DNA of 29,383 nt from DASSKK01 sp035690495 (GCA_035690495.1 DASSKK010000013.1:1-29383); one strand, 5' to 3'; shown: positions 1 to 7,824, numbered from the stretch's first letter. Numbers and translations: made by a program. Notes: generated by a model not told the origin, from the letters alone.

Positions 1-4
1 CCAT
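1..4 (-). CDS. Possible start of the next leftward gene (only ATG and one base in window)
   Basis: Read on the minus strand, an ATG at positions 4-2 is preceded by GAGGTGG at 15-9, a good ribosome binding site at normal spacing. The upstream minus-strand genes end at 108, so a third gene of the same leftward operon probably begins here and runs off the window. Positions 5-107 hold nothing else that I can identify. The product cannot be guessed. Confidence 0.35.
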
Positions 5-107
5 GCTGCCACCTCGTGCCGGGGACCGACCATCGATGCCGCCCACGCTAGGACGCCACTGCGCCAAGGTCGAGGCGTGGCTGGTGACCTGTGGACGGAG
101 ACGCTCG

Positions 108-1622
108 TCAGCTGCGGAGCAGTCGCTCGTAGACGCCGCAGAGGATGTCGGCCTGGCGCTCCCAGGTCCACACCTCGAGCAGGTCCGCACGCGCGTCGTA
201 CGCCGCCCGGTAGCGCGGCAGGTCGCCGAGCACGAGCTTGACCGCGCGGACGTAGTCGTCGACGTCGCCGGCGGCGAACACCTCACCCTGGCCGAGCATC
301 TGCGTGGTCTCCGCGGTGGTCTTCACGTCGGAGACCACCATCGGCAGGCGGGCCTGGGCGTACTCGTAGAACTTGGTCGGCAGGTCGCTGTCGTGGCTGA
401 GGTTGTGCAGCGCCGGGAAGACGCCGACGTCGACCGAGGCGATGTGCGGCACGATCTGGTCCACCGGCACGTAGGGCAGGGTGTGCACCCGGTCCCGGAC
501 GCCGAGCCGGTCGGCCAGCGTGGTCAGCCGGTCGAGGTTCTTCGACTCCCGGGCGACCAGCGCGACGTGTACGCCGTCCAGCTGCGGCAACGCCTCGATC
601 ATGGTGTCCACCCCCCGTTGCGGGGCGGTCACGCCGATGTAGAGCAGCAGCGGGACGTTGTCGGCCAGTCCGCACAGCTGACGCACCCCGGGACCCGCGT
701 CGGGATCGGCGGGGGAGTCCAGCCCGCGTGTCGGAGCGTTGCGCACGATCGTCGGCGGACTCGTCAGGCCGTGCGCCTCGGTGAGAAGCTCGACCATCAT
801 CTCCGAGGTGGTGACCGCGGCGTCGACGAACGGGACGTACTCGGCCTCGTGGGAGATCTGCGCCTCGTGCCAGCGCGGATGGTGCCCGGCCGGCGGCTCC
901 CGGCCCGGCAGGAACTCGTGGGCGTCCCATACCAGCTTCACGTCGCGGCCGTCAGCGCCTGCCCGCAGCTTGGCGCGGGCACCGACCCCGAGCATCCGGA
1001 AGTCGTTGGCGTGGATCAGGTCCGGTGCGAGCCGGTCGACGACTGGCCCGAAGGCCAGCTCCCAGTCCCACAGTCCCGGGTCCAGCCGCCGCCATGGCTT
1101 CCTTCGCCGCCCCGGCTTGCGGGGGGCTCCACCGCGGCTGGTCGCGAGTCGTTCCGTGCTGCGTACGCGCGCCGCGACCAGGTCGGCGCGGGCCTTCGCG
1201 TAGGCGCGGGCCAGCCACAGCCAGCCCCGGCGTGTCAGTGCCGAGGCCGACGTACGCCGACCGGCGGCGACGTCGCGGGCCAGCGCGGCACGGCGTACCC
1301 GGACGTCGAGCCGGCGCGCCACGGCGAGCTGCTGCTGGTAGGCGAGCAGCCGGCCCTCGGGGTAGGCCAGCGGCGCACGCAGCAGCGCTCGGCCGAACTG
1401 GTTGCGGGGCCTGACCAAGGGGGTCGGCATCGCCACGAGGCGGACGCGGGCATCTCCGAGCCGCCAGCGGTGGTCGCGCTTGTCGGGTGAGCGTCCCAGC
1501 AGCACGACGTCCCAGCCGCGCTCGGCCATCGAACGGGCCTGCTTCTGCACCCGGGAGTCCCCCTCCACCCGGTTGTCGACCAGCATCACCACCCGGCCGC
1601 GGCCGCGCTTGCCGTCAGCCAC
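108..1622 (-). CDS. GT4-type glycosyltransferase
   Basis: A predicted cytoplasmic glycosyltransferase of about 504 residues that would move a sugar from a nucleotide donor onto the growing envelope polymer. The N-terminus (residues 11-35) has the VDNRVEGDSRVQK pattern common in GT4 enzymes. The C-terminal half has a second Rossmann-type domain, with a YIGVTAPQRGVDTMIEALP stretch and a donor-binding segment around residues 412-428 (PTKFYEYAQARLPMVVSD), including the conserved glutamate. A long basic insert of about 90 residues separates the halves. I chose GTG at 1622, four bases after the stop of the upstream dehydrogenase and 10 bases after GAGAGG. A GTG at 1643 would overlap the upstream gene and has no visible ribosome site. 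Family assignment is firm; donor and acceptor are unknown. Confidence 0.85.
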   Translation of the reverse strand: MADGKRGRGRVVMLVDNRVEGDSRVQKQARSMAERGWDVVLLGRSPDKRDHRWRLGDARVRLVAMPTPLVRPRNQFGRALLRAPLAYPEGRLLAYQQQLAVARRLDVRVRRAALARDVAAGRRTSASALTRRGWLWLARAYAKARADLVAARVRSTERLATSRGGAPRKPGRRRKPWRRLDPGLWDWELAFGPVVDRLAPDLIHANDFRMLGVGARAKLRAGADGRDVKLVWDAHEFLPGREPPAGHHPRWHEAQISHEAEYVPFVDAAVTTSEMMVELLTEAHGLTSPPTIVRNAPTRGLDSPADPDAGPGVRQLCGLADNVPLLLYIGVTAPQRGVDTMIEALPQLDGVHVALVARESKNLDRLTTLADRLGVRDRVHTLPYVPVDQIVPHIASVDVGVFPALHNLSHDSDLPTKFYEYAQARLPMVVSDVKTTAETTQMLGQGEVFAAGDVDDYVRAVKLVLGDLPRYRAAYDARADLLEVWTWERQADILCGVYERLLRS

Positions 1623-1626
1623 CGGC

Positions 1627-2916
1627 TCAGAGCCTCTCGGCACCGGCCAGCTGCGGCACCGCCCGGCAGTCGAGGACCCGTTCCGCGTGGCTGGCGAGCA
1701 GCCCGTAGTCGAACGCGTCGTGATCGGTGAGCACCACGATCAGGTCGGCTTCCGCGGCCTGCGCCTCGTCGAGCCGGACCAGGGCGACTCCGTCGGGGGC
1801 CGGGCCCTCGACGTGCGGGTCGCACGCCGACACCTCGGCGCCCATGGCCACCAGCATGCGCGCAACCCGCGGTGCCGGCGACTCACGGGCGTCACCGGTG
1901 TTCTTCTTGTAGGCCAGCCCGAGCACCAGGATGCGCGAGCCGTTGACCGGCTTCCTGCGCTCGTTCAGCCAGGCGGCGACGCGGCGGGCGACGTAGTCGG
2001 GCATGTGGTCGTTGACGTCGTTGGCAAGCTCGACGAACCGGAACGAGGCCCCGAGCTCCTGCTTGACCTGCCAGGACAGGTACGACGGGTCGATCGGCAG
2101 GCAGTGGCCGCCCACTCCGGGGCCGGGGGTGAACCGCATGAACCCGAACGGCTTGGTTGCCGCCGCGTCGACCGACTCCCAGATGTCGATGCCGAGGTCA
2201 TGGGCGAACATCGCCAGCTCGTTGACCAGGGCGATGTTCACGTGCCGGAAGGTGTTCTCCAGCAGCTTGGCGAGCTCGGCCTCCCGGGGACTGGAGACCG
2301 GGACCGTCCGGTCGATGAGTCCTGCGTAGAACGACTCCACCGCGGCCAGCGACGCCGGCCCCATCCCCGAGACGACCTTCGGGGTGGTCACGAACGTCCA
2401 TTGCCGGTTGCCCGGGTCGATGCGCTCGGGGCTGTATCCGAGATGGAAGTCGGTCCCGGCTCGCAGCCCGGAGCCTGCCTCGAGCAGCGGCGCGACCAGC
2501 TCCTCGGTGGTGCCGGGGTACGTCGTGGACTCCAGGATCACGCATGAGCCCGGCGTGACGTACCCGGCAAGGGAGCGGCTGGCGCTCTCGATGTAGGAGA
2601 GGTCCGGGTTCCCGTCGCGCAACGGTGTCGGCACGGTGATCACCGCGACGTCGAAGCCGTCGCAGTCGTCGTAGCCGGTGCTGATCGAGAGTCGTCCGCT
2701 GCTCAGCGCCGCCTGGAGCTGTTCGGTCGGCACGTCCTCGACGTAGGAGTCGCCGGCCAGCAGCCTCTTGACCCGCGAGTCGTCGAGATCCACGCCGACG
2801 ACGTCCCACCCACGCTCCACGGCCCGCATGGTCAACGGGAGTCCGACGTACCCCTGGCCGACCACGACGAGACGGCCGCTGCGTTGCCCGCTCGAGGCGG
2901 GCGTGGGCCTGTCCAC
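1627..2916 (-). CDS. Nucleotide-sugar 6-dehydrogenase (UDP-HexNAc dehydrogenase family, WbpA/WecC-like)
   Basis: A predicted NAD-dependent enzyme of 429 residues that oxidises C6 of a UDP-hexose or UDP-HexNAc to a uronic acid. The N-terminal Rossmann motif GQGYVG is at residues 20-25. The catalytic cysteine is C272 in GVGGHCLPIDPSYLSW, and a C-terminal NAD/UDP domain follows (LVLGLAYKKNTGDARESP). The GGHCLPIDP context resembles WbpA-type UDP-GlcNAc dehydrogenases more than plain UDP-glucose enzymes, but substrate is inferred. The start is GTG at 2916, because AAGGAG lies 7 bases upstream; the frame stays open further upstream without family similarity. The gene is followed at once by the GT4 gene and is divergent from a DegT aminotransferase, which fits a shared amino-uronic acid pathway. 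Confidence 0.9.
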   Translation of the reverse strand: MDRPTPASSGQRSGRLVVVGQGYVGLPLTMRAVERGWDVVGVDLDDSRVKRLLAGDSYVEDVPTEQLQAALSSGRLSISTGYDDCDGFDVAVITVPTPLRDGNPDLSYIESASRSLAGYVTPGSCVILESTTYPGTTEELVAPLLEAGSGLRAGTDFHLGYSPERIDPGNRQWTFVTTPKVVSGMGPASLAAVESFYAGLIDRTVPVSSPREAELAKLLENTFRHVNIALVNELAMFAHDLGIDIWESVDAAATKPFGFMRFTPGPGVGGHCLPIDPSYLSWQVKQELGASFRFVELANDVNDHMPDYVARRVAAWLNERRKPVNGSRILVLGLAYKKNTGDARESPAPRVARMLVAMGAEVSACDPHVEGPAPDGVALVRLDEAQAAEADLIVVLTDHDAFDYGLLASHAERVLDCRAVPQLAGAERL

Positions 2917-2950
2917 GGCTGGCTCCTTGGGGTCGACGCCGGTCGGGCAC

Positions 2951-2956
2951 AGTGTA
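2951..2956 (-). promoter_or_regulatory. Candidate -10 element for the dehydrogenase-GT4 operon
   Basis: The minus strand reads TACACT here, matching the actinobacterial TANNNT -10 pattern, about 35 bases before the GTG at 2916. It lies in the 112-base divergent gap before the aminotransferase. No convincing -35 was found. Confidence 0.4.
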
Positions 2957-3028
2957 GAGGCCGCGTGTGGAAAACTGGCGTCGGCCGCCGTCGCGACTGC
3001 CGATGACACACCCACCGAGAGGACCAGA

Positions 3029-4138
3029 GTGCCCGACGCCATTCCCCCCGCCCGGCCGGTGATCGGCGAGGAGGAGATCGACGCCGCCGTCCGCGTGCTG
3101 CGCAGCGGCATGGTCGTCCAGGGCCCGGAGGTCGCCGCCTTCGAGGAGGGCTTCGCCGCGATCGTCGAGGGCCGGCACTGCGTGGCGGTGAACTCCGGTA
3201 CGTCCGCCCTGCAGCTGTCCTTGTCGGCGCTCGGCCTGCGGCCCGGCGAGGAGGTGATCGTGCCGTCGTTCTCGTTCGCCGCGACCGCGAACGCCGTACG
3301 CCTCGCCGGTGGGGAGCCGGCCTTCGCCGACATCGAGCCGGCCCACTTCAACCTCGACCCGGCAGCCGTCGAGGCCGCGGTCGGCCCGCGCACGGTCGCG
3401 ATCATGCCGGTGCACCTCTACGGCCATCCCGCAGACATGACGGCGCTGGACGCGATCGCCACCAGGCACGGGCTGGCGATCGTCGAGGACGCGGCGCAGG
3501 CTCACGGTGCGACATGGGCCGGCAGACCGGTCGGTGCGTTCGGCACGGCGGGGTGCTTCAGCTTCTACCCGACCAAGAACATGCACTCCCTCGAAGGCGG
3601 CATGGTCACCACTGGCGACGCCGACCTTGCCCGCACGGTCCGGCTGCTGCGCAACCAGGGGATGGAGCGCCGCTACGCCAACGAGATCGTCGGGGCGAAC
3701 ATGCGGCTCACCGACGTGGCGGCCGCGATCGGCAGGATCCAGCTCGGCAGGCTGGACGGCTGGAACGAGCAGCGCCGCGCCAACGCCGACGTCCTGTCCG
3801 CCGGACTGCGCGGCGTGATCGTCCCACCGGTCGCGGCACAGGCGGTGCCCGTCTGGCACCAGTACACGATCCGTGTCCCCGACGACGCCGTCGTGGACCG
3901 GGACGGGTTGGCCAAGGCGCTGTCCGAGCGCGGTATCGGGAACGCCGTCTACTACCCGACACCGATCCACCTGCTCACCCCGTTCCTCCCGGGCAACCAT
4001 CCCGCGAACCGCACCTGGGATCTGCCCGAGACGATGCGGGCGGCCCGGCAGGTGCTCTCACTGCCGGTCTACCCCGGCCTCACCGACGGCGAGCTGGCCC
4101 GGATCGTCGAGGCCGTGAACGACGCCGTCGGCGCCTGA
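3029..4138 (+). CDS. DegT/DnrJ/EryC1/StrS-family PLP sugar aminotransferase (WbpE/GnnB-like)
   Basis: A predicted PLP-dependent aminotransferase of 369 residues that converts a keto group on a nucleotide sugar to an amine. The Schiff-base lysine is K183 in FYPTKNMHSLEGG, preceded by the cofactor-binding EDAAQAHGA segment. The N-terminal VNSGTSALQLSL and the VPSFSFAATANAV stretch are also typical of the family. The start is GTG at 3029, with GAGAGG about 6 bases upstream; the product then begins just before PVIGEEEID, as in relatives. In WbpE-type pathways this enzyme aminates C3 after a Gfo/Idh enzyme oxidises it, and a Gfo/Idh gene is at 9470-10498. The specific sugar is inferred. Its 3' end converges on the small gene ending at 4168. 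Confidence 0.9.
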   Translation: MPDAIPPARPVIGEEEIDAAVRVLRSGMVVQGPEVAAFEEGFAAIVEGRHCVAVNSGTSALQLSLSALGLRPGEEVIVPSFSFAATANAVRLAGGEPAFADIEPAHFNLDPAAVEAAVGPRTVAIMPVHLYGHPADMTALDAIATRHGLAIVEDAAQAHGATWAGRPVGAFGTAGCFSFYPTKNMHSLEGGMVTTGDADLARTVRLLRNQGMERRYANEIVGANMRLTDVAAAIGRIQLGRLDGWNEQRRANADVLSAGLRGVIVPPVAAQAVPVWHQYTIRVPDDAVVDRDGLAKALSERGIGNAVYYPTPIHLLTPFLPGNHPANRTWDLPETMRAARQVLSLPVYPGLTDGELARIVEAVNDAVGA

Positions 4139-4167
4139 CCGGCTGACCGGCTGATCGCGGAGCGGCG

Positions 4168-4431
4168 TCAGCGGAAGAGGGCGGTGCCCAGGACTGCCGC
4201 GACCAAAAGGATCAGCAGACCTACCATCCACTGGAGTGCACGGATCCTGGCTTCGATGGCCTCGAACTTCGCGTCGAACTTGGCGTCGAGGACCTCGAGG
4301 TCGCGTTTGGTGGCGACGTCGGCCCATCCGGTGGGCGGAAGGTAACCGAGCAGGGTGTCGGTCTGCTCGGGTCCGATGGTGTCCACCAAGGCCTCCTGGA
4401 GCTCGCGTCGCTCGCGTTCGCCCACCGCCAT
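4168..4431 (-). CDS. Small coiled-coil protein with C-terminal membrane helix, paralogue of 16480-16764
   Basis: An 87-residue protein of unknown function. The N-terminal 40 residues include ELQEALVDTIGPEQTDTLL and LPPTGWADVATKRDLE. Residues 43-66 have heptad-like DAKFDAKFEAIEARI, and residues 68-85 form one hydrophobic helix (WMVGLLILLVAAVLGTALF) followed by a single Arg. It looks like a membrane-anchored coiled coil, superficially like DUF1640/CCDC90-type proteins. The ATG at 4431 has GGGAGG and GGAGGT about 6 bases upstream. The 128-base gap 4432-4559 separates it from the acyltransferase gene and has a weak TAGCCT -10-like site on the minus strand (4473-4478), so it may have its own promoter. 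A clear paralogue sits at 16480-16764. Confidence 0.8.
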   Translation of the reverse strand: MAVGERERRELQEALVDTIGPEQTDTLLGYLPPTGWADVATKRDLEVLDAKFDAKFEAIEARIRALQWMVGLLILLVAAVLGTALFR

Positions 4432-4559
4432 GGTCCCACCTCCCTGCCCGATCGCCAATGTTCTCGGCTCCGAGGCTACGCAGACCGGAGGACCGCGGGT
4501 ACCCGGCAAACTCAATCTGTGGAGAGGTCGCGACGGCGTCGGTTGGCGTACGCCGAGGT

Positions 4560-5465
4560 TCAGCGGGTCTTGTCGGTGTGGCGGGGTCCGCGCGGCTTGG
4601 CCGGCACCCCGGCGACGACCGTGTTCTCTTCGACGTCGCCGACCACGACGGCGCCGATCCCGACCAGGGCGTCGTCGCCGATGCTGGCCTTGTTGATCAC
4701 CGACGCCTCCGGCGAGATCCACGCACGCTTGCCGATCCGCACGCTGCCGCTGATCTCCGCGCCGGCGATCACGAAGCTGGCCTCCCCGATGACCGCGTTG
4801 TGGGCGATGAAGACGCAGTCGTCGATCTTGACGTGATCCTCGATGCGCGTCGGCTCGATCGTGCCCTGAGCGATCGAGACCTGCGCCCCGATCTCGACGT
4901 GGTCGCCGATCACGACCCCGCCCAGGTGTGCGAGGCGAATCGGCACCCCGGCGTCGTCGACCTCGAAGCCGAAGCCCGGACCGCCGATGGCGGTGTGAGA
5001 GCCGATCCGCACCTCGCGCCCGACCCGGGTGCCGGACTTGAGCACGACGTGGGAGTCGATCGACGTCCCGGCTCCGATCGTGACGCCGTCCTCGACGACC
5101 GTGAACGCCCCGATGCTGACGCCCTCGGCGATCTCGGCGGTGTCGGCGATCTCGGCGGTCGGCGCGATCGTGGCCTCGCTGACAGCCGCGAGGAACTCCC
5201 GCGCCGCCAGTGCGAAACCGAGCCGCGGGTTGGGCACCGGGACCACGTTGGTGGCCGGGGGCGCCTCGAGCGGGACCACGAACAGAGTGGCCGGGTTCCG
5301 GCGTACGACGTCCTCGGCCTGGGAGTCCCACCGGGTCACGAACGACAATGTGCGCGGCCGTGGGTTCGACGCGGTGGAGACGCCCTCGACCACTGTCGGA
5401 TCAGTGGACTCCGCGGACAGGAACCGTGCCACGTCGGCGAACGTGGTTGCCGTCGGCTCACCCAT
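4560..5465 (-). CDS. LpxD-like left-handed beta-helix N-acyltransferase
   Basis: A 301-residue protein. Residues 1-95 form a small alpha/beta domain like the uridine-binding domain of LpxD. From about residue 97 it is a run of hexapeptide repeats (for example IAPTAEIADTAEIAEGVSIG and later VFIAHNAVIGEA), ending in GVPAKPRGP. A His in the DDCVFIAHNAVIGE segment is in the position expected for the catalytic base of LpxD-type enzymes. In Gram-negatives LpxD N-acylates a lipid A precursor; no lipid A genes are seen here, so a role in acylating an amino sugar of the wall polymer is more likely. Its ATG overlaps the stop of the PIG-L deacetylase by 8 bases, suggesting coupled translation and a deacetylate-then-reacylate pair. 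Confidence 0.8.
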   Translation of the reverse strand: MGEPTATTFADVARFLSAESTDPTVVEGVSTASNPRPRTLSFVTRWDSQAEDVVRRNPATLFVVPLEAPPATNVVPVPNPRLGFALAAREFLAAVSEATIAPTAEIADTAEIAEGVSIGAFTVVEDGVTIGAGTSIDSHVVLKSGTRVGREVRIGSHTAIGGPGFGFEVDDAGVPIRLAHLGGVVIGDHVEIGAQVSIAQGTIEPTRIEDHVKIDDCVFIAHNAVIGEASFVIAGAEISGSVRIGKRAWISPEASVINKASIGDDALVGIGAVVVGDVEENTVVAGVPAKPRGPRHTDKTR

Positions 5466-6108
5466 CGCACGGCCAGCTCATGGTGACCACCTCGAAGGCC
5501 TCGGCGAGCCCGCACTTGCCTTGCACGCCGCGGAACCTTGCGGCGCTGCGCACGAACTCCTCGTCGACGTAGCCGCGACCCAGGGTTGCCTGGGAGCGGT
5601 ACTCCGCCATCATGGCGACCTTCGTGTCCACGTCGGCCTGCGTGACCTCCGCGAACATGGTGGTGTGCGTCACCCGCTGGTTCCACGGTGTGTCGTAGCC
5701 CAGCACGGTGCGGCCGCGGGAGGCCCGCACGGACTCGGCGTGCACCACTTCGTGGTCCTGGTGGGTGTCGGTGCTGCTCATCGTCAGCACCAGGTCCGGG
5801 TCGAACGACCGGTTCAGCGCGACCAGGTCCTCGAGGACCGACTGGCGGTGGGCGGGGAAGTGCCTGACCGGGACCGTGCCCATGTGGATCGCGTCCGTGT
5901 CGACGCCGAGGTGTCCCATCGCCTTGCGGAACTCGATCTCGAGCGTGTCCTCGGGCACTCCGGCGGGCAGGCTCTGCTCGGCGCGGGAGAACACCGCGAC
6001 ACGGATCTCCGCGTCCTCGCGGTGCAGCCGGCTCAGCAGGGCGCCGCAGCCGAGCTCGATGTCGTCGGTGTGGGCGCCGACGGCGAGGACACGCCGGAAG
6101 CTGAGCAT
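5458..6108 (-). CDS. PIG-L/LmbE-family deacetylase
   Basis: A predicted zinc-dependent N-deacetylase of 216 residues acting on an N-acetylated sugar. The metal/catalytic motif is AHTDDIE at residues 12-18 (the usual form is AHPDDxE, so Thr replaces Pro). The second motif, THQDHEVVH, lies around residues 115-123. The start is ATG at 6108, preceded by AGGGGCAAG, and the protein then begins FRRVLAVGAHTDD as in relatives; the frame is open upstream but shows no family similarity. The 8-base overlap with the LpxD-like gene suggests that the two act in sequence, exposing an amine and then acylating it. Substrate unknown. Confidence 0.88.
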   Translation of the reverse strand: MLSFRRVLAVGAHTDDIELGCGALLSRLHREDAEIRVAVFSRAEQSLPAGVPEDTLEIEFRKAMGHLGVDTDAIHMGTVPVRHFPAHRQSVLEDLVALNRSFDPDLVLTMSSTDTHQDHEVVHAESVRASRGRTVLGYDTPWNQRVTHTTMFAEVTQADVDTKVAMMAEYRSQATLGRGYVDEEFVRSAARFRGVQGKCGLAEAFEVVTMSWPCDG

Positions 6109-6146
6109 GGGCTTGCCCCTAACATCGAGGTTCGGACGGTGAGCCG

Positions 6147-6152
6147 AGTATA
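6147..6152 (-). promoter_or_regulatory. Candidate -10 element TATACT, possibly a bidirectional promoter core
   Basis: The minus strand reads TATACT 38 bases before the ATG of the deacetylase gene. The plus strand reads TATAGG at 6149-6154, just before the rightward sulfotransferase-like gene. The two AT-rich cores overlap in a 47-base divergent gap, so one melted region may serve both directions. No -35 was assigned. Confidence 0.45.
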
Positions 6153-6155
6153 GGG

Positions 6156-7214
6156 ATGGGGTGCGTCGTGGCCGGCAAGGTCTTCTTCCACATCGCGGCG
6201 CCCAAGACGGGGACGACGTACCTCCAGTCGATCCTGTGGGGCAACCGGGACCGGCTCGCCGACGCGGGGTTGAGGCTGCCCGGCCTGAACAGGCGCGACC
6301 ACTGGTGGGCGACGATGGTGGTGCGCGAGGACCTCCGGCTGGCGGAGAAGCCACCGGACGCCGCCGGCGCCTGGCAGCGGGTCGTGGACGGCTGCGCCGA
6401 CTGGTCCGGCGACGCGGTGATCAGCAACGAGCTGTTCGGTCCCGCCAGCTCCGAGCAGGCGGCTCGGGCGGTCGGGGCGCTCGCGCCGGCGGAGGTGCAT
6501 CTGGTCGTCACCGCCCGCAACCCGCTCGGCACGTTGACGGCGGCCTGGCAGGAGCTGTTGCGCTACCGCGGCATCGTCTCGACGCTGGCCGACTTCGACC
6601 TCGCGGACCGGTCCGATCCCCACGACCTGTGGCACTGGGGCAACCTCGACGCGAGCGAGGTGCTCTCGCGGTGGGGGCCGTGCGTGCCGCCCGAGCGCGT
6701 CCACGTGGTCATCCTGCCGGGCTCGGGCTCGCCACCCGACGAGCTGTGGCGGCGGTTCTCCGGACTGATCGGGTTCGACCCCGGGCGGGCCGATCTCGGC
6801 GCCAGCTTCGGCAACTCGTCCATGGACGCGGCCGGCGCGGAGGTGCTGCGCCGCGTCAACGCCCATCTCGACGGCAAGCTGACCGGCAAGCAGCGCGGCC
6901 GGTGGATTCGCGACTACCTGTGCCGCGAGCTGCTCGTGCCGCGCGGCGGCGCCCGGCCGGTGCCACCTCCGCACCGCATCGAGGAGTGCCGGGCCCGCGG
7001 CGCTGCCGGAGTCGCCGCGATCCGCGATGCGGGCTATCACGTGGTCGGGGATGTCGACGACCTGCTGGTTCCGGACGAGCTGCCGCAGGCCTCCTCCGAT
7101 CCGCTCACCGATGCCGACGTGGCCGACCTCGCGGGCGAGGTCGTCGCCGCGATGCTGCTGGAGATCCGCGGCCTGGATCGCGCGCGGCGGCGCGAGAAGA
7201 AGGCCGGCGGCTGA
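6156..7214 (+). CDS. Sulfotransferase-like protein with an altered 3'-phosphate motif
   Basis: A 352-residue protein with the PAPS-binding P-loop pattern PKTGTT at residues 16-21 (HIAAPKTGTTYLQSIL). The second canonical motif, Arg-x7-Ser, which binds the 3'-phosphate of PAPS, is present only in part: R121 in TARNPLGTLTAAW is followed at the Ser position by Ala (A129), with Thr one residue earlier. The enzyme may therefore use a changed donor site or be weakly active. The C-terminus is charged and helical. ATG at 6156 lacks a clear ribosome site; GTG at 6168, preceded by GGGATGGGG, is a plausible alternative start that removes four residues. It is divergent from the deacetylase operon. A natural polymer substrate is inferred from context only. 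Confidence 0.72.
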   Translation: MGCVVAGKVFFHIAAPKTGTTYLQSILWGNRDRLADAGLRLPGLNRRDHWWATMVVREDLRLAEKPPDAAGAWQRVVDGCADWSGDAVISNELFGPASSEQAARAVGALAPAEVHLVVTARNPLGTLTAAWQELLRYRGIVSTLADFDLADRSDPHDLWHWGNLDASEVLSRWGPCVPPERVHVVILPGSGSPPDELWRRFSGLIGFDPGRADLGASFGNSSMDAAGAEVLRRVNAHLDGKLTGKQRGRWIRDYLCRELLVPRGGARPVPPPHRIEECRARGAAGVAAIRDAGYHVVGDVDDLLVPDELPQASSDPLTDADVADLAGEVVAAMLLEIRGLDRARRREKKAGG

Positions 7215-7284
7215 GCTCCACGCCTGCTCCGCGTCCGGTCGTCGGACGTTTGCAGGGCCGGGATGTGGGCACCGAAACCACCTG

Positions 7285-7306
7285 CGGCGACCCCACGCGG
7301 TCGCCG
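7285..7306 (+). terminator. Stem-loop after the sulfotransferase-like gene, possible terminator
   Basis: CGGCGACC (7285-7292) and GGTCGCCG (7299-7306) form a perfect 8-bp stem with a 6-base loop, about 70 bases after the stop at 7214. There is no T-run, so it could be an actinobacterial-style terminator or simply a structured RNA element. The gap 7215-7362 holds nothing else except a purine-rich stretch near 7330-7350, where GAGAGAAAG occurs twice, 12 bases apart. Confidence 0.4.
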
Positions 7307-7362
7307 AAGTCTCCCCAGTAGAAGGTCTCGAGAGAAAGCGCGAGAGAAAGAGAGCGTTCGTC

Positions 7363-7452
7363 ATGGGAAAGAAGCCCCGTGCAGCACTGCTGAGCCTGGC
7401 CGGCGCCGCGTTGGTCGCGGTGATGATCGACTATCTGCGCCAGGAGTTCTGA
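7363..7452 (+). CDS. Possible 29-residue membrane peptide
   Basis: A short open frame begins with a basic head (MGKKPRA), continues with a hydrophobic stretch of about 16 residues (ALLSLAGAALVAVMID) and ends YLRQEF. The shape is that of a small single-span membrane peptide. The upstream region is purine-rich (GAGAGAAAG repeats ending near 7352), which could act as a loose ribosome site. It may be real, or part of the upstream remnant of the decayed gene that follows. No family recognised. Confidence 0.35.
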   Translation: MGKKPRAALLSLAGAALVAVMIDYLRQEF

Positions 7453-7453
7453 G

Positions 7454-7789
7454 CCCAGGAGCGAGGAGCGGCCCGGTGCCGCGGCGTGGCTGCCGGAGCG
7501 TCGCAGCCTGACCGCGCTGCGGGAAGGGGTCCAGGAGTGCCGCGGTTGCGAGCTGCACCGCGACGCCATCCAGGCGGTCATGGGCTCCGGGCGGGTCTCG
7601 GCCGAGCTGGTGTTGCTCGGCGAGCAGCCGGGCGATCGCGCATCCACAAGACACCGAGCCGGGTGCACGTCGCCGCCTGTGCTGCCCACCAGCCACCCCT
7701 CGGCCGTGCTGCGGGCCCAGGACCGCCGGCACGAGGCCTACCAGGCACTCGTCGACGACCTGCGGGTAGCCGCGGACGCGCTGGGCTGA
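7454..7789 (+). pseudogene. Decayed UdgX-type uracil-DNA glycosylase (family 4-like) with internal deletions
   Basis: The first part, read in the frame of 7454, gives LPERRSLTALREGVQECRGC then ELHRDAIQAVMGSGRVS and LVLLGEQPGD, the N-terminus of UdgX/family 4 uracil-DNA glycosylases with its Cys-x2-Cys iron-sulfur ligands and GEQPGD motif. The reading then shifts by two bases (+2) at about 7635 to RIHKTPSRVHVAAC, the hallmark RIH segment of UdgX whose His forms the covalent DNA link. It then returns to the first frame with TSHPSAVLRAQDRRHEAY and LVDDLRVAADALG, the HPSA motif and C-terminus. About 50-60 codons appear missing at each junction. An intact UdgX is about 200-215 residues, so this is a dead remnant with two deletions. 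No start codon is clear. Confidence 0.8.
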
Positions 7790-7824
7790 CCTGCAGGAGC
7801 GCCCACTCGACGAGGGTGGCGGTA

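Noticed and set aside
2917..3405. Upstream extension of the first dehydrogenase
   Set aside because: GTG at 2916 has an AAGGAG site and begins the family's normal N-terminus; the extension runs into the aminotransferase gene.
2198..4000. A 600-codon minus-strand frame across the dehydrogenase-aminotransferase junction
   Set aside because: It runs through two well-supported genes and their divergent promoter region; composition is that of a shadow frame.
4139..4154. CCGGCTGA direct repeat between convergent genes as a terminator
   Set aside because: It is a direct, not an inverted, repeat and has no T-run; probably chance or minor slippage.
4560..5465. True lipid A LpxD
   Set aside because: No other lipid A genes, and all signs are of an actinobacterium; a role in wall polymer sugars fits better.
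7486..7824. N-terminal extension of the GT2 gene
   Set aside because: This frame passes through the decayed UdgX remnant; GT2 similarity begins only after 7840.
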